Part shown: one piece after another, positions 1 through 11,189 of the stretch
How the letters are laid out: each line of letters begins with the position of its first letter
Numbering within the stretch: position 1 is the first letter of the stretch
Assembly: GCA_022661535.1 (NCBI GenBank)
Contig: JAKULF010000013.1
Coordinates: forward strand, 682,001 to 746,000
Direction of reading: 5' to 3'
Origin: Eutypa lata
Taxonomy: Eukaryota > Ascomycota > Sordariomycetes > Xylariales > Diatrypaceae
DNA: 64,000 bases
Translations under genes and position numbers: made by a program
Notes under the pieces: generated by a model
The model's database searches: none
Told to the model about the DNA's origin: nothing
Seen by the model: only the letters and a program-made list of their open reading frames with translations

Positions 1-1380
1 AATGCCATATTAGTTTTACAAGCCTGACATACCTTAGCAAGTATTGTACGTTAGATATTGCGCAATCGAGTCACTGATTTCAAATTTCCCAGTTAACCGA
101 TTGTTTTTGTAGTTTTTGCCTATCATCATCTGTCTACGGCATGGCAGTTATGGCAAGGTACTCATCTAGTGGTCTTCCAACCACCTAGCTATTTGTATCA
201 TTTCTCTTAATATGGAAGCCGACTAAATATCTATCTTTCTACCTCAAAAGCAATTGGCGACATCTTCAAGTGAGCTGTAATCGTTCTGCCTAAGACAAAC
301 AGGGCGGCGAGAGCAGTGATGAAGGGAATCTTTGCCGAAGAAGATGGACACTACCCACCCCCTAACATATCAAACACATATTGCATTATTTGCTCTTAAT
401 TTTACTAAGAATGTGGTCTGCACATTTTCTGGGCAGAAGCGCCTAGACGCAGAATACGGCACCGTTTCTCTGGACCGTACGAGGCAAGTTCCTCTAGGCG
501 CCTGATTTACTCTCCTCCTTAAAATTGCCAAAAGATCCTCGGCCGCGGTAGTGGCACCAGGGCATTTGATATCTGCTAAAAAGGGGTGAGCTGGAGTCCG
601 AATCGTTCAAATACGGGTTCAAGCACCAGGTCCTCCTAGTATCGTTGACTAGGTCACACATGTGTGGGACGTAGTGATGAAGGTGCTTGCACCAGGTAGA
701 TGCGTCAAGATGTAAGACTAAAATGCTATGGTTCATGTCGGGGAATATGAAATGCCTCGGCTCGCCGATGCAAAGGCGGCGAGGCTATTGGGTTGGACAT
801 GAAAGTCGAGATCCACTTCAAGAAGTTTCTTGTTAGTGCAGGCGCGGTCGAAATTGTAAAGGGTGTGTATGATCCGTGGTTTCCCCAAGATACCTGTAAT
901 CACCCTTCAACTTGTGCTTATATTAGACTACACACTTTCTATAGAGATATTCGACATTAGATATTGATATGGACTCCGATACGTATTAGTATAATGCGTG
1001 TATACTTGTATGTAAGATGATTTAAATCATATCGTGGATTCTTCCAGACCGTTATTGTAGAATGTCACAGTGCACTTTGGTTACACTATCATAGATTCTG
1101 CCATTTTGTATACCTCATTAAAATAATGGTGTGTATGTACAGACTAATCTTGAAGGGAGACCGCCAGATTTGGTCGTACTTTTGACCAAATGCTTGGAAG
1201 GACTCTTGTAGTTCAAGGCACCCATAGAAGCGGATACTAGTGACTCTAGGAGCAACCACTGTGTGACTAACTGCGCCTTACCTCGGGCCTAGTCTAAGTA
1301 GTTAATCACTGGCTGGGTAGGTATTTTTCTTTCCTTTTCCTTCTCTTTCTCTTTCCACAGTACTCTAGGCCATACCTTCC

Positions 1381-1415
1381 CACACACACCCGCACACACA
1401 CACACACACACACAC
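1381..1415 (+). repeat. (CA)n microsatellite
   Basis: A run of CA dinucleotides with a CCG interruption near the start. Confidence 0.95.
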
Positions 1416-2210
1416 CGCCTCGATTTAACCTGCATCACTTAACATTAGGACACGGCAATAGAAGACCTAGGTTTTCAAACCAAGCTGTAACATTCGCATA
1501 TGATGGATATCCATCAGATACAAGAAGTAATACCATGGAGTCTCGTAAGCCGTAAGTTATGGTTCTCCCAAGATCGGTGTAGCATGTATTTCTGCCTTTT
1601 ATCCTCCCGGCGCTACGTCATTAATGCGTTTATAATTGTATCTTCCATGCCAAGTAGGCAGTTACGCGTTGTTTACAACCCCCCATCACCCATACATCTT
1701 ATGTCCATAGACCGTACCAGTCCTGAAATATCCGTTCCTTCTCTTTTCTATTGTTTGTATCTGTGTCGAGCACACTGCAAACCTTGTTTAGTAAATATAT
1801 GACTGACTAATGCTGCGATAGAAGTTATTCGCCATCTGCCATCCGTACCTTCCATCACCATCAATGCATAACAAACTTGGCCAAAGCAATTGTCTATTAT
1901 CAAGCACAATTGCATTTTATAGCACTCCATCACGAGGAATATCCCAGGTGAGTACTTGTATCAAAAAAACTCCAGACCCAGTACATCTAACGCAACCTTC
2001 AAGATACAACCTTAGCTTTCAATCTTCCCCGCATTCCATCTCTAGTTCTCGAGTCACTTTACAGCTAGGTAACAACATCTTCCCAACACTTGTCATTACC
2101 TTCAGCATCCCATATTGGAAGATTTCTCATATTTTCAGTAGTTGCTGGTCTGCACGACTCTCATGGTTCCTTGTGGTTCTGGACGCATTGATAATTTATC
2201 GTCACTACCC

Positions 2211-2232
2211 ATATATATATATATATATATAT
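2211..2232 (+). repeat. (AT)n microsatellite
   Basis: About eleven AT dinucleotides. The IYIYIY-rich ORFs crossing it are artefacts of the repeat. Confidence 0.95.
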
Positions 2233-2733
2233 TCCCCTTTATATTACAACTCAACACAGCATTCATCAGTCCGACGATCAGAGGTACACCAACAGACGCG
2301 AAAAGATTGCAATCAGTTCCTTTCGAGGTCTGCCAAATCCACTCCACGCCAACGACGAATGCCCCAGTCGACAGGGAACTTAGTGATTTATTTGTCACTC
2401 TGATTCACAGAAACAGCTCTTGCTTACCCTTACTCTTCATCCTATTTGATTCGAGGTAGCCCACATCTGCACTAATGACCTCCCCATCAAGCTACATTGT
2501 TAGCATACGAAGTCTATCGACCAAACACGTTCCAAGTTTCTACGAAGGCATTCATTGAACCTTAGCAAGAATGTCTCCCACCCACAACGCAGGCAAACAG
2601 TCACCAGGGAGTCGATAGAGCCACAATACTTCTTAAGAATCTTGACAGGGTCCTTCTACCGTGCCATGGCTGAGAATGTATGACACAGCGCATCATTGTT
2701 TCCACTGCAACTCCCTTTCAGATGGTCCCAACC

Positions 2734-2764
2734 CTTCCATGCTTTACAAACCTTCCATGCTTTA
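2734..2764 (+). repeat. Two CTTCCATGCTTTA units
   Basis: Two exact copies of the 13-mer start at 2734 and 2752, separated by CAAAC. Confidence 0.9.
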
Positions 2765-4073
2765 TATGAATGACATTCAAACAACTCTTCATGACCTTTA
2801 CCAGAGCCCTTAAAAGAGAAATGGGAAACCTCTTTCAAAGTATAATATCTCATTGAACCCCTACATTCAGTTAGGTGCAGGGGTAGACTTCCTTCGTAAG
2901 TATCCTACTGCCTTGCATTGGATTCAACGATTTGCACCCAAACTAACGAGACGTGTGTGTGCATAGAAAGGCAAAGCGGACGACTTCATTGCCTTCAATC
3001 TCCAGCATTGTCGGAATATTCGGCAACTAGGCGAATATTTAGCCGTTCTGACTAGAACTTAGCCACCTGAGGGTCACCGGAGGGTAGATATATTGGCATC
3101 TGCCTCGAGATAAAAGGAGAAAGGAGACGACTCCATAACTTCGGCTGCTGAGCCTGGTAATGGGGTTCACCGTAACCGGAGCACTCGCGATGTTGCTGGC
3201 AAAAATAAGTCTACCAACAACGCAGCACCGTTGGCCCTGCTGTATTGCATTACGACAGCGTAGATGGAGACGTCTCTTCCATGATCACACCACAACACAA
3301 CGCAAAGCTAGGCATACCATGCTTGTAGTGTTTCTTCTCTTCCCTTCTCGTATCAAACTGCGCACCAGGAGCTCTGCATAGAGAAGATGATATTGTTGTA
3401 TTGACAATGGAGAGACAACGCCCTAGTGGTGCCGAAGCTCTAGACTAGACTAGGCTACTTGCTACATAGCCTGTCTTAGGTGGCAGCTGTCAACCTAAGT
3501 CTAGCACAAGTTGTGAATTTATTCACACTTGCTGTTATGGTACGCCTAGCAGTTGTTTCATACATTCCCATGTTGTTGTAAACAATCTACTGACCTGAAC
3601 ACCAGATACAGCAGTTGCTCTGTATGCTTGCCAACGGTATTCGCATTGGACTTGGCCACCATCACAAACTTTCAAGAAGTCCTGACGGGGGCTCTCAGAA
3701 TGAGAGCCAATGATCCCCTATCAGTCCCTATGCTCTACTCCGGCTATTTGAGAGCGGCATTTTCAGGTATCATGGCCTTGACATGCTTCAGAAGAAGAGC
3801 GTCTCGTACTGCAGTAGGCTCGCACCAGTCCCTCTCACAGGCAAGCGCCAATGGTTAGTGTCCATTTTCCTTCGAGGCTATGTTAGCAACGGCGATGGTA
3901 GTGCTAGCTGTAGTGGCAGCATCTGACTCCTGACAGTGTAGATCCTGACCCGAACAGCAAGGCTGCATCATTGATCCCCACACCTCTCAGTTTTTGCCGC
4001 AATCAAAGTTGATGTTATGGTCTCGGCCAGAGACATGTGGCAATTTTGGAGCTATTCCTCTGAATGGATCATA

Positions 4074-4284
4074 CTGTGATGTTGTCATTTGAAGAGCCGT
4101 AGGAGATAGATGAAGCATATGAAAAGGATTACCTGATATTGGCTTCCATGCTTTACTCTCTTCCATGCTTTACAAACAATCTTCCATGCTTTAAAATCTT
4201 CCATGCTTTAACCCCCCTTCCATGCTTTATTCTACTTTCATGCTTTTATCTATCTCATACGGCTCTTCAAATGACAATATCACG
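4074..4284 (+). mobile_element. Small inverted-repeat element enclosing a 13-bp repeat array
   Basis: The left arm from about 4076 (GTGATGTTGTCATTTGAAGA...) and the right arm ending at about 4283 (...TCTTCAAATGACAATATCAC) are imperfect inverted copies about 45 bp long. They share the core TTGTCATTTGAAGAGCCGTA. Between them, and running into the right arm, are six copies of CTTCCATGCTTTA-like units. The whole is about 210 bp and non-coding, like a miniature inverted-repeat element. I saw no clear target-site duplication. Confidence 0.6.
4143..4248 (+). repeat. Array of six CTTCCATGCTTTA units
   Basis: Units start at 4143, 4160, 4181, 4198, 4217 and (degenerate) 4235. Spacers of a few bases differ in length and sequence, so this is not a simple tandem repeat. 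Confidence 0.9.
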
Positions 4285-7155
4285 TGTGATGCCTATTCTT
4301 GGGATATAACTTTAGAATGCCACGACCAGTTTAGATCCACGACTACCAGATACCGTTCACCTACATGGATCAGTCGTCCTCTTTCTGTGGTGGACTATGC
4401 CACTTCCTCTATATACCGGTGATGGTTCCTGGTAATGACGGCTTCGATGCGGTAGCACTAAACGAGGTGGTAGGACTACTGGAATACCACGGCCATTGTC
4501 GGAAGTTTCAATCTCTATTCCAGAAATACACTTTAGATCCATCTAGCAAGCCTCTCTTATTCCGAGAATCTCGACAGGAGGTGTGGATGTCAACGCCAAG
4601 GATCACGATGAGCGAACTTCTTTGCAGATTCTGTCCTGGTGCGGCAATTCGGCGCCGAGGACCCCGCAAATGGACAATCGGCTTGTTCAAGAAGGAGTAA
4701 ACGGCACATTCGATAGGTAGCTCACGGGAGGCGTCGTGTGCAAATTTCTGCAGAAGCATCCAGAGTTCGAGCGATGCTCACTATGTACACTATGCATAAT
4801 CGAGACCTCAAGCGCGGTCATTGACTCTTCCCCCAACTTATACAATATTTCGACGAAAGCTATATGCAGATCACCTCCGATATTTTCGAATATTCCCAAT
4901 CATTTAAACCCCCTCCCAAGGTTTCTTCCACCTCCCGCATTTTTCTTTCAGATAATCTACGCTACTTGGCCCACCTAGCCAGGGCTTCAAAGTTCCGCGG
5001 TAATTGGGAGGGGCTCGGGGTTGAAGAGCGAAGGCAAGATGAAGAAGGAACCCCCTAGTGGCGGAGAGGGATGGCGGTGATGCTAGATAGTTCAGGTCAC
5101 GGCGTGGAAACTCCTTTCTACGATAAGTACATGGCTCCTAGCCATCACCTTCTGGTGGGCAAATCTTAGGAGCTCTATGGCGATCGTAGCCTAGCCACTG
5201 CCAACTGGCTGAGCGCCAATATGTCTGACAGGAGGCCACTTGTTTGGGGTAGGTCATTGCAATGGCAAGGTTGGGGGTTCAGCCTGTTCAAGCCAGGAGA
5301 GACATTCCGGGTGAGGACTTCAGTGTACATGGATCTAACTCGCCAGAGACGGATGGTATCATTTGTTCAATAGCTGAGATAATGGAGGATATTTCTAGAT
5401 CTTAGTTGTAATGAGATTGTAGTAGCAAGTCGTTTAATAGCCGCTAGGTGTGATGATACTGAGCCGCGTACATACGATGATACAGTAGCCCTCCATTTGT
5501 CACATGTAAACATTAACGAAGCATAAATACAATACAGGAATATTTTTATTGCTTCTAAACGTAGCATTCCACTTAGGAAAGAATATATCCATGGGGTATC
5601 TATGTATGCAGTGGTTGAAAACGTTCTGCTCGCGTACATGTTCGCTTTACGCACTGCATAATATGTTGAAGGTAGGTACATACCCATACCCTAGAAAGCT
5701 AGTGAGTGCCCGGGGGATGAGAAAAGATAAAGTTGGGACTGTCTATGTAAGTACTTAGTTATGTATCCCCATCGTACGTACACTGGCCAAGATGATACAC
5801 CAGTAAATAGGCTAGTAACAGGTTTTCCTCTCACCTACAAGTTTTCAAGTATCAACTAATATGCCCTAATATTTTCTATGTTTTTCTTATCGTTGCCTTC
5901 TATCTATCCATTGAAGTCAATAGTATCCGTACCAACACCATGCCGCATCAGAACTACAGTTGTTAGGTAACTATGGCATCCACGGGTAATTTCATATGCT
6001 CTAAACGACTTTCCCCCAGCCACCATGTATCGTGCCTGAAATTTGCTGGCTAGGTTAAAAGTTTTTTTTTCATCCACCACTTTCCTTTTCCTCTCTTAGT
6101 ATTCCCCGCATCAGACACATACTTGGGCGTATACAAACATAATCAAAATGGAGATACCCAAAAAGTAGTACAATCCATACTGGATCGACATCGACCGGAT
6201 TAATCCTTGATACATTCTGACTTGACTTTTTTCGTCTCTAATGCCACGAGCTTGAACTCGGGAAACAAGACCCCATTTGTCACCGAATACACGTTGGTGC
6301 CTAAGGATATCTAGGGTAGGGGCATCATTCAGTTGAAGAAGGTATGTCTTTTCTCTTTTTCTTTTGCTTACTGCTACAACCAATACGGATCCGGGTCTAT
6401 CGCTCCCTTGTATACTTATTTCATGGAAGTACACGCGTTATTGTTCCATTAATATTGTACACAACATTCTATGTCCATCCATCACTAGGACCACCCTCGA
6501 CCCTCATAATCACCAAGCATCAAGCTTGTCCTAGTGAACAGAAATCGTTCTATTTTATACCCTTCCTCCAACTTCATTTCCAATCTTCACGAGTTCTACG
6601 AAAATATAATCTAACCCACCCAGCCAAAATATCCATCGGGATAGGCTTTCGAAGACCTGAAGCATACCGTACCTTCTCAGTCACAATCTATCCCAGGTTT
6701 CACCTAGATTCCGCTTAGGGTCACGTAAGTATGTGATTCCATTTACCATATCGTTGCTACCATCAACACTTATCTATTGTACAACTTAAATACGTCTACC
6801 TTCCATCACCACAGACACTTTCCGATTCTGAACTTACCAGACGCGAAATACCTCATCCAACCACTTTTCATTATTTTTATTAGAGTTAACATGTAATAAT
6901 CTGCAGGCCGAACCGGCCACCTATACCTCAAAGCAGTCGTGGGTCAAATATATATATAAGAACTAGTTGTCAATTCTATGTTCAATAACAACAAATCGCC
7001 AAAGGTCACAGAGACTAGGTCAAGCCCAAACGAGGAGCGCACCAGACGAAGCTTATACCCAAGACGAACAACCTCCCATTGATCGACAATGTTGCAGCAA
7101 AAAAAGGGAGAAAGAAACGACACCAAACTAAAGCAGAAAAGTTAAAAGAATAAAA
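4285..7155. other. Intergenic, no gene seen
   Basis: Short ORFs only. The ORF at 6344-6718 opens with a hydrophobic stretch but shows no conserved pattern or splice support. CT-rich patches occur near 6060-6110 and 6350-6600. Confidence 0.5.
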
Positions 7156-7563
7156 ATGGTAAAAACCACCCGAAAAAGCAAAGAAGAAAAAGGAAAAAAA
7201 GAAAACCAAGAAAAGAGGAAATGGAAAATGATGAACGAACGAAGGCAATCTGCAGGTATTTTGCAGAAGTCAATGGGGTATGGCAACCCGCGAAGTCTCT
7301 ACCCAGTCCTAAAGAGCGCGAAGGGGAAGCTGAAGAAGGCAAAGGCCGCCTCAGCTTCCAGAGAGGGAGCAGACCCTGCTACCCCCTCTGTGCGGAAGCC
7401 AACCGGGGCTCCGCGCAAGCGTAAGACTGCCTCGGAGAAGGCGTCGGCGCCTACACCGACCAAGGGAGCTAAGCGGGGCAAGAAGGTCCCAACGACGAGA
7501 CTTCAGGGGCTTCGCCGGAAGCCTTGCCAAATATCGTGGCTTGATCAAACAATGGTTGATTAA
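7156..7563 (+). CDS. Very basic Lys/Ala/Pro-rich ORF, probable gene fragment
   Basis: ATG 7156 sits in a good context (AAAATGG) and opens 135 codons. The N-terminal 25 residues are nearly all Lys/Glu/Arg. The part from about 7310 to 7510 is GC-richer than its surroundings and codes for Lys/Ala/Thr/Pro repeats (KTASEKASAPTPTKGAKRGK), like the disordered tails of fungal nuclear proteins or linker histones. No folded domain is visible, and a second frame (7221-7424) is also open here. It may be a short nuclear protein or the broken end of one. Confidence 0.35.
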   Translation: MVKTTRKSKEEKGKKENQEKRKWKMMNERRQSAGILQKSMGYGNPRSLYPVLKSAKGKLKKAKAASASREGADPATPSVRKPTGAPRKRKTASEKASAPTPTKGAKRGKKVPTTRLQGLRRKPCQISWLDQTMVD

Positions 7564-7671
7564 AGAGGATTCCTGCCACCGATCTTTGGTAGCCTAGGCT
7601 ACCATTCAATCCCCAGCATTGGTTCCATCTGCTCCGGTACAAGGTACCTCTGGGTATCCTGTGCCTTTCGC

Positions 7672-8055
7672 ATGCTGCCAATTCAGTCTGGCCCAAGATC
7701 ACCTGGCTTCACATTCAAGCCCGCATCAAACGCACACACAAACTCAAGCGCACACAAGCATGTTGATGTCTTCACCTGGACAGGTACGTCTATCTTCAGA
7801 CGGTTACTGGCGTTAGTGTCAGCCATTCGCGAGCCTCAGCACGACGACTTTTGGGACTCACTGTTGCTACTGCTCTTGAAGCACGGGGCTTCACCAAACA
7901 TTCCTTGCCTGGAGACAGGAATGACACCTTTGCATTTGATTTGCAGCGACGACACTGGAAAAGAATTGGCAGATTCTTTCCACTTCATCGACAGGGCTAC
8001 TTGTAGACACTTGGGCCTGGAGCACTTGTCTGATACAGCGAAGCAACTACCTTAG
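7672..8055 (+). pseudogene. Ankyrin-repeat fragment
   Basis: The frame carries one recognisable ankyrin unit: LLLLLKHGASPNIPCLETG followed by MTPLHLIC, near 7860-7946. It then ends after DTAKQLP. A single repeat with no partner repeats and no plausible start marks it as a remnant of a larger ankyrin protein. The upstream part of the frame has no protein-like pattern. Confidence 0.5.
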
Positions 8056-11000
8056 CCACCAACCAGGCAGACGGTTATTCTGCCCCCCCCTTCCATGCTT
8101 TATCTAAAACTTCCATGCTCTATAAAAACCTTCCATGCTTTATATAACTCTCCTATGTCAATCTGTGTAGTGCAGACCAGAAGTTAGGTAAGCTCTCTGA
8201 CCCCTTTATTTCCCGTCTTAGTCTATATCAAGACCTCTTTGTCTCTAGCACTATCATTTCAATATGTGCAATGTCTAGACTAGACAGTGATGCAGGCTCC
8301 CGAAACGAGTTAAGGATGGGATTTTACTAACACCAAGAGCTGGATAGAGAATGACCCCTACACGCATGGAAATACACTACTAGGTGTGTGACGCTAAATA
8401 TGACAAAGGTCATAGAAGAGCAAACCTTACTGGATTACCACACATAATGTTACGTTTGGCCTAACCATCTTCCTTTAGAAGTGATTAGACTAGTGGTAGT
8501 TTCAAGCAGTTGGAGCAGTTGGACTGATTTTGCAAGGGATTCTGATTATGAATTTCATCAGCAAGATCACACCAAGTTGCTGGCGAGCTTCCAGAGGCTT
8601 CCCGTCTAAACTTCTCCTCCCTGCACGGCTATGCCTTCCATTGCATGCTTCTTTTCATATTTTTCATTCCTTCAGCGACGAGATGAAGTCGTTCCTTTCC
8701 AAAATAACCCGCTGCCATCACGTCCACGTGGCTGGCTTCGCTACGATTCGATTTCTCAGCTGAAGAAACAACGACAAACCTTCCACCGAGGTGGCCTCAA
8801 TCGCTAGTTAGCAGAAGGAGAAAAAACTGGAGTGGGCCTAGGTCCAGAGGAGCTCGTTGACATCTAGACTGTCGACGAGATGGAAATCTCACACATGCTT
8901 AAGGAGCCAAGCAAAGGCAGGCCAAAACCAAAGAGGTAGAGGCTCAAGGAGAGGCTCCAGCGTTACGGGACGCATGTAACAAGCCACAATGGCTTGTTGG
9001 CTAGAAGGGTAGCTTGTCGCTTGCTGGACATCTTGGACATCCCTCCCATGCTTTATGGGCGGGCTTTTCAGCCCTCCTGTTGCCTATGCCCACACGGGCC
9101 CTGGTTGTTCCCTCCCAATAAAGCCAGAGGCGATAAAGGCACCAAGTCAGGTGAACCACCACCCTTCTGCGTAAGAAAGCATTACGGAAAATAGCTCAGA
9201 GGGTATAGACGTATGTGTGTTGATTGGAGGAGCGAGACGAACCAAGAAACCAGCCACCGTCACAACACCAAGATGCGCTACTAGCTCCAGAGGAGAAACA
9301 CACTACAATGATAAGAGCTCCAGGGAGCAACACTACGTTCTTATTCTACACAGGCATGACCCCAATAGCAACCGTGCTAGGGGTCCCAGCGCCGCGAAGG
9401 TGCAGATCGTCAAGACTAACGGAGTCAGTATTACACCAGACTAGTTGCTGGCATCACAAGCCGATATGGCTACGGAAGGGTTGATAGTAGCCTATCAAGT
9501 AACTTACTCCATGCTCTTTCTCTGCCATCTGCATACCAAGCACTTCGTAACTAACTTGTGCCGCAGAATCTTCGGCGAGTACCCGGCCACGGCCAGAGGT
9601 TCTCGTTAGCCGCGGACCCTCTCTGTCCAGCACGCGTGCCCATTTATCCCTGCAAGCTGAGAGGTTTATTGACCTTGTCAGTTATGTACCGCCGAGGGAT
9701 TACAAACCCTCCAAGGTAGCGGCTACGAGAGCTGCAGCAGGTCCTAGACCCTCGTGGAATGGGGGTGGCGAGAAAGACATATTGTCTTCACGTTGACGTT
9801 CGGAACCTAGCTAGTTCCTTGATGTCACCTTGGACATAAATAGAAGGCCTTTCCCAGTCTTCAACGACTGTCTCAATGGGTTGGCACCCCAGAGACAGGA
9901 ATAGGATGCCCGCTTTGGCTATTCTATAAACGGAATTTGCCCGACCGAAGACGCCGAAGTGGAAGATTCATTATAAGAAACGGGATAGGAAGCGTGCTCT
10001 TCGCATTGCCCCTAAGCTAAGCGAGACTCCATAGTCAATGTGGACCTCCAATGTGTTGCAATTGGGACATATTACAGCACATTCATCCTATCAAGCACGA
10101 TCTGCCACCACACTAACAGATTAGACATTGGCATCCATGGGCGCGACCATAAGAATATGCCACCCTCCGACGGGTCCTGCGCCCGCCGCACCACCCGGCC
10201 CCGCTCGTGTGCTGCAGCCACCGGTATAGGGACCGTGCAAACGGCAGTGCTCGGATTGCTCTCAGCAATTGCAACGAGTACCCTCCGAGAGCTAAATCCG
10301 GTACACCGGGGGTGGCTGGTGCTACGCAGCCCAGAACAACCACCTGGCATGCATGTTCCACCCTTACACAGGTCTCCACTGTCTAGTGTCAGTGTAATAT
10401 ACATCCATGTATGTGATAATACCATCATGTATTTATACACGAAGATAGTTTTAATGGGCAAGTGGCCATTCAATCTAAGTTGCTTCCCGGTGAATCAAGT
10501 GAATTCGCTTTTAATTTTCTCCCAGGATCCAACCTTACCGATTCCCAGTGATGTTGTAGCAGTTGCGCGACATCAAGAATGACTAGCTTGCACTAGTTGT
10601 TCAAGCTTGCCCAATCATATCGATCAAATATAAATTCTATTTCCTTTTATGGTAACTGATGCCTTGCGTCCGTCGCACAGTTCGACAATTCTACATTGTT
10701 TGCGTTGTTCCTTGTCGCGTTATGTAGCTCATGATACTAGGACTAAATGATTCTCCCGCCAGTCCGCCCGCACAGAACTCTGTCGTGCGGAGAATTCGAG
10801 CATAGTCGGATTCGCCAGATTAGCAACTGATTCAATACTCGCTCTAGGTCTGCTAAGGGAACATTGTCCTGGCCTTAAAGATCCGGTAAGTCTGCCAATA
10901 GTAACATAATAATCTTTTATTCTGGCTGGGAGGTATTTGTGATTGTGATATGTGGTAGGTCGATGGGTGCTACTATATCTAAGGAACCGCGATACGAAAC

Positions 11001-11189
11001 CGACACGAAGTCACATGGACTGCGCGTATCCTCTCGCATTGATTGGTTCTGTAAGAATCTTACTGTAGGGGGTCGTATTGGACATGGTGTACAATGACTG
11101 GTCAACTTTCAAGATAAACAGAGGCAGTCAGTGCTACGTCTTCCCCGCATCGCATATATCTCTACCCTTCACCTCTACCGCCACTCAAT
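8056..11189. other. Intergenic upstream of the deaminase gene
   Basis: It holds the 8.1 and 9.04 kb copies of the 13-mer and unrelated short ORFs. The last 60 bases before 11190 are C/T-rich with CATATATC at 11153-11160, a plausible transcription start region. Confidence 0.5.
8090..8142 (+). repeat. Three CTTCCATGCTTTA units
   Basis: Copies start at 8090, 8110 (one T-to-C change) and 8130, an even 20-bp period. They lie just after the ankyrin fragment. A single variant copy occurs at 9043-9055. Confidence 0.9.

Larger units (their letters stand above)
1..4073. other. Intergenic, no gene seen
   Basis: Apart from the (CA)n, (AT)n and two 13-mer repeats listed separately, I see only short ORFs with no protein-like composition, several of them crossing repeats. 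Confidence 0.6.

Noticed and set aside
6344..6718. ORF with hydrophobic N-terminus resembling a signal peptide
   Set aside because: The hydrophobicity comes from a CT-rich tract; there is no further pattern, intron or cysteine framework.
2742..9055. CRISPR-like reading of the 13-mer arrays
   Set aside because: Repeats are too short, spacers are irregular and tiny, and the DNA is eukaryotic.
10040..10582. 180-codon plus-strand ORF
   Set aside because: It starts with GTG, overlaps two open minus-strand frames, and has no domain or coding character.
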